Assembly (NCBI GenBank): GCA_050701795.1
Contig: JBOGDK010000181.1
Location: forward strand, 1-9,093
Source: WHSM01 sp050701795
GTDB taxonomy: Bacteria; Actinomycetota; Actinomycetes; Mycobacteriales; Micromonosporaceae
Direction: 5' to 3'
DNA length: 9,093 nt
Shown here in pieces: positions 6,827-9,093 of the stretch. The first letter of the stretch is position 1. Each line of letters starts with the position of its first letter. The notes beneath the pieces were generated by a model. That model made no database searches, was not told where the DNA came from, and saw only the letters and a list, made by a program, of their open reading frames with translations. Made by a program: the position numbers and the translations under genes.

Positions 6827-6854
6827 GTTCCGCTCAGATGAACGGCGTTTCGCT
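6827..6854 (-). promoter_or_regulatory. Direct octamer repeats in the operon leader, candidate operator
   Basis: AGCGAAAC (6854-6847) and AGCGGAAC (6834-6827) on the minus strand match at seven of eight positions. They are spaced 20 bp start to start, about two helical turns. They begin four bases downstream of the predicted -10 box, so a protein bound there would block transcription initiation. The IclR regulator encoded next door is the obvious candidate ligand, but this is inference from position only. Confidence 0.3.
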
Positions 6855-6858
6855 GGGC

Positions 6859-6887
6859 AGCCTATTCTGATTTGCGGGTCGGGTCAA
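6859..6887 (-). promoter_or_regulatory. Predicted sigma70-type promoter for the catabolic operon
   Basis: On the minus strand TTGACC (6887-6882) is separated by exactly 17 bases from TAGGCT (6864-6859). The first matches the -35 consensus at five of six positions, and the second fits the TAGRNT form of -10 boxes common in actinomycetes. The surrounding sequence (AAATCAGAATAG) is AT-rich for this window. The -10 box overlaps the IclR stop codon, which leaves a leader of about 40 bases before the CoA-transferase GTG. This would let the operon be transcribed independently of the regulator gene. Confidence 0.55.
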
Positions 6888-7689
6888 AGGTGGCCGTATC
6901 CGGCTCGACCACGCGGTAACCGAGCTGTGCGCTGATCCGTTCCGCGGTCGCGATCAGCAGCTCACCGTGCGCCTCACAGACTCCCGCCTCGAACCGGTCG
7001 CGTGGCCCACATAGCGAGATCGAGCCCCAGACGTCGCCGTTCGCGTCCCGGATGGCGGCCGCGACACTGCCGGCCCCGGTATGCCGTTCACCCAGGCTCA
7101 CCGCGTACCCGCGGCGCCGGATCCGGCGCAGGTCCTCCCGCAGCTGTGAGACGTCGGTGATCGTCCCCGGCGTCAGGGTCTCCAACTGGTGGCCGTCGAG
7201 GTACCCGCCGACATCTTCGGACGGCAGCACCGCCAGGATCGCCTTGGACGAGGCGCCGGCGTGCAACGGATGCCGGGTGCCCAGGGACACCCGCATGTGC
7301 ACCTCGTGCGACGAGATCACCTGGTCCAGGTAGACCCGGCTGAACCCCTGCCGCATCGACAACGTCGCGGTCTCGCCGGTCTGCCGTACCAGCCGCTCCA
7401 GATGTGGCCTCGCCACGGTGGGTACGTCCAGCGACCGCAACGCCGCCAGACCCACCGTCAGTGCGGACGGCCCGAGCCGGTACTGCTTGGTCACGTCGTC
7501 GAAAGCGAGCATCCCCGCGCTCACCAGCTCCTTCAGCATCCGGTGCGCCACCGCCTTCGGCAACTCCAGGTCGCGGGCCACCGCGGACACCCCGAGCGTC
7601 CCGGGTGCCCGGTCCGCGAACAACGCCACCACGCTCAGGGCGCGCAACAGCCCGGATCGGGAGTTGGCATCCACCGTCATCGTCGACAT
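6862..7689 (-). CDS. IclR-family transcriptional regulator
   Basis: Two-domain regulator of 275 residues, normal for the family. An N-terminal winged helix-turn-helix spans about residues 12-73: the first helix at LLRALSVVALFADRAPG, the turn at LGVSAVARDLELPKAVAHRML, and the wing ending KQYRLGP. A C-terminal effector-binding domain (about 88-255) has the characteristic PLHAGASSKAILAVLP segment (141-156), RRRGYAVSLGE (191-201) and a SVAAAIRDANGDVWGSISLCGP core (208-229). IclR proteins bind small acids or pathway intermediates and repress or activate adjacent catabolic operons and themselves. I chose ATG 7689, preceded by GAGGA five bases upstream; longer in-frame versions lack domain content, and ATG 7680 is a weaker alternative. 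A 16-bp palindrome sits just upstream. It is codirectional with the catabolic operon and its likely controller. Confidence 0.93.
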   Translation of the reverse strand: MSTMTVDANSRSGLLRALSVVALFADRAPGTLGVSAVARDLELPKAVAHRMLKELVSAGMLAFDDVTKQYRLGPSALTVGLAALRSLDVPTVARPHLERLVRQTGETATLSMRQGFSRVYLDQVISSHEVHMRVSLGTRHPLHAGASSKAILAVLPSEDVGGYLDGHQLETLTPGTITDVSQLREDLRRIRRRGYAVSLGERHTGAGSVAAAIRDANGDVWGSISLCGPRDRFEAGVCEAHGELLIATAERISAQLGYRVVEPDTATFDPTRKSE

Positions 7690-7699
7690 CGCTGTCCTC

Positions 7700-7715
7700 T
7701 CCACACCTGTGTGGA
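7700..7715. promoter_or_regulatory. Perfect palindrome TCCACACCTGTGTGGA, candidate IclR autoregulatory operator
   Basis: Two perfect 7-bp arms, TCCACAC and GTGTGGA, flank a 2-bp centre. The element ends 10 bp before the IclR ATG and abuts or overlaps its ribosome-binding region. The size and symmetry suit an operator bound by an IclR dimer. A protein bound here could block both initiation and ribosome access. It might instead act as a short mRNA hairpin, but the 2-base loop is too tight for a stable one without opening arm pairs. I saw no second copy in front of the CoA-transferase gene. Confidence 0.45.
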
Positions 7716-7765
7716 CACCCGGCCCGGTGCCCCGGGACATCCTTGCCGGCTCCCGCACCCTGGTG

Positions 7766-8086
7766 TCACCCGGTTGACTCCGTCTCCGGTCTGCCGAGCT
7801 GCCGCTGGAACTGTTCACGCAACGGAGCGCGGTGGTCGTCGCGCTCGCTGACGGTCCGCAGCAGCCGTTCGGTGAACGCGTCGCCGTCGGACCGGAAGTG
7901 GCCCTCGGCCGACTCGTCCGGCCGGTACCGGTCCACCGTCCCAGCGGGTAGTGTCCCGGCCGCGACCAGCACCTCCTCGAGCGCCCTCACCCGCTGGCGG
8001 GTGACATACAGCTCCTGCGCCAACTGCCACACCAGACCAGCCATCCGGTCCATCTGGGGCTCCGGGAAGTAACTGAACTCGTTCAT
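7766..8086 (-). CDS. Small hypothetical protein coupled to the methyltransferase, 106 aa
   Basis: I do not recognise a family. The N-terminal half is a clear helix pair with a PEPQMDRMAGLVWQLAQELY stretch, then VTRQRVRALEEVLVAAG, which may form a coiled-coil dimer. The second half is polar and charged (RYRPDESAEGHF, then AFTERLLRTVSERDD) and looks soluble. It has no membrane segment, Cys pair or signal peptide. The start at ATG 8086 is supported by GGAGG seven bases upstream and by an ATGA overlap of four bases with the methyltransferase stop, so the two proteins are probably made together, perhaps as partner subunits. The longer open frame upstream of 8086 lies inside the methyltransferase gene and is a shadow. 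A 76-bp gap separates it from IclR; whether it shares a transcript with IclR is unclear. Confidence 0.8.
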   Translation of the reverse strand: MNEFSYFPEPQMDRMAGLVWQLAQELYVTRQRVRALEEVLVAAGTLPAGTVDRYRPDESAEGHFRSDGDAFTERLLRTVSERDDHRAPLREQFQRQLGRPETESTG

Positions 8087-9093
8087 ACCCCCACCTCCGA
8101 TCCGGTACGGGCCGCCGCCGCGGACGGCGTCGACTCCGGGCGGTCCGCGGTCAGCACCGCCCACGGGAAATGCCACTCCGGCCGTACCGCACGCCCCTGC
8201 GGGGTGAGCCCGGCGGACCGTTCGTCGAACGGGATCCACCGGGCCCCCGGCACACCGGCCGCCGCCAGCACTCCGGGAGCGTCGGTGGCGAACAGGTCCC
8301 GGAAGTACGGCTCGTTGTTGCGTTCCGCGTGCTCGTACACGGTGGCGTCGCGCAACGCCTCACCGGTCGGCCAGAACTCCAGGAACCGGATCGCGCCACC
8401 CGGACGTACCAGGCGGGCGGCCTCGGCCAGGGTCGCCTCGATCGCCTCGGCCGGCATCTCGTGCAGCACCATGGTTCCGGTGACCAGGTCCGCGGACCCG
8501 CTGTCGAGGCCGGTGTCGTACGACGGTGCATGCCGCCACCGGATCCGCTGCCGGCGTTGTTCGCACTGGGCGTGCGCCAGCCTCAGGTTCGGCGCGGACA
8601 GGTCCACACCTACCACCTCGGCGCCGGGGTAGCGGTGCGGCAACACCTGAGTGCTCTTGCCGAACCCGCAGCCCAGGTCCACCACCCGTACGGCGCCGGG
8701 CAGCTCGGGAAGCGCGGTGGACGCGAACAGCCGGTGGAACCGGTAGCCGTCGTTGTCGCGCAGCATCACCACCCGCGCCCCGAGCTCGTAGATGAACGCG
8801 GAGGTGTCGTCGGCGAAGAAGCTCCCCGGCTGGATGTGGATGTCGGTGTCGGTGTACCAGGCGGGCAGCGCCATCTCAGGGTCGAGCTCCAGGCTGCTGT
8901 ACGCGGGGGAGGCCACCTCCAATTGGGCGGTCAACGCGTCCCGCCGCCGCAATACCACGTCGGCCATCACCCGCCACATCATCTTCTGCTGCTGCCGTTC
9001 CAGGTGCGAGAACCACGGGTACAGCGGCAGCCGGTGCAGCAGTTCCGTCGCCTCGTCCAGGTCGCGCGGCCGCGCGGGCGTCGACGGCGCGGC
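8083..9093 (-). CDS. Class I SAM-dependent methyltransferase (5' partial, runs off right edge)
   Basis: The Rossmann-fold methyltransferase core is plain. Motif I is VRVVDLGCGFGKS (visible residues about 135-147), and an acidic residue for the SAM ribose lies in VVGVDLS (about 160-166). A post-motif helix has NLRLAHAQCEQRR, and later strands are SADLVTGTMVLHEM and RLVRPGGAIRFLEF. An ATG at 8982 could be taken as the start, but the frame stays open through all 37 codons to the right edge and reads as protein (for example LLHRLPLYPWFSHLERQQQK). I therefore treat the gene as incomplete, with at least 336 residues and an N-terminal helical region of 90 or more residues before the catalytic domain. 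The MVLHEM motif after motif II suggests a small-molecule O-, N- or C-methyltransferase; the substrate is unknown. Its stop overlaps the next gene's start (ATGA). Its relation to the catabolic operon is not shown by the sequence. Confidence 0.88.
   Translation of the reverse strand, partial: AAPSTPARPRDLDEATELLHRLPLYPWFSHLERQQQKMMWRVMADVVLRRRDALTAQLEVASPAYSSLELDPEMALPAWYTDTDIHIQPGSFFADDTSAFIYELGARVVMLRDNDGYRFHRLFASTALPELPGAVRVVDLGCGFGKSTQVLPHRYPGAEVVGVDLSAPNLRLAHAQCEQRRQRIRWRHAPSYDTGLDSGSADLVTGTMVLHEMPAEAIEATLAEAARLVRPGGAIRFLEFWPTGEALRDATVYEHAERNNEPYFRDLFATDAPGVLAAAGVPGARWIPFDERSAGLTPQGRAVRPEWHFPWAVLTADRPESTPSAAAARTGSEVGV

Noticed and set aside
8087..8239. Upstream extension of the 106-residue protein to 8239
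   Set aside because: Out-of-frame reading of the methyltransferase C-terminus. ATG 8086 has a GGAGG site and an ATGA overlap.
8083..8982. Treating ATG 8982 as the complete start of the methyltransferase
   Set aside because: The same frame stays open for 37 codons to the window edge with plausible protein sequence, so the gene is more likely truncated by the window.

Overview
The window comes from a high-GC actinomycete. Nearly all codons end in G or C, GTG starts are common, and the tetramer GTAC is unusually frequent. The last feature and the protein content fit Micromonosporaceae best (Micromonospora or Salinispora type), but that is an inference and not a database match. No tRNA, rRNA, IS element, CRISPR array or origin is visible. 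Apart from the first gene, every gene lies on the minus strand, so the window reads functionally from right to left.

Right end (7766-9093): the distal part of a class I SAM-dependent methyltransferase, whose N-terminus runs off the right edge, overlaps by 4 nt (ATGA) a 106-residue protein of unknown function. Next comes an IclR-family regulator (6862-7689) with a perfect 7+7 bp palindrome just upstream of its start. A good sigma70-type promoter overlaps the end of the regulator gene and points into the next four genes.

Centre (1577-6809): a tightly packed, probably translationally coupled catabolic operon. In transcription order it encodes a class III CoA-transferase (CaiB/BaiF), a cyclase-family hydrolase (kynurenine formamidase/isatin hydrolase type), an MmgE/PrpD-family protein and a hydantoinase/dihydropyrimidinase-like cyclic amidohydrolase. 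The active-site residues I could look for are present in the CoA-transferase, cyclase and amidohydrolase. The set suggests opening of a cyclic amide, imide or lactam, a second hydrolysis, hydration/dehydration or isomerisation, and CoA activation of the resulting acid, under control of the IclR regulator. I do not recognise this exact set as a characterised pathway and cannot name the substrate.

Left end (1-1536): an accessory-looking stretch of small unknown genes. A small helical/coiled-coil protein is followed, after an in-frame TGA, by 112 more open codons that have protein-like content but no usable start over most of their length. This is probably a nonsense-split gene. Then comes a 152-residue unknown protein, which converges on the C-terminal (UTRA) half of a GntR-type regulator entering from the left edge. 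Codon use here is less extreme than in the catabolic operon, which suggests a different history.
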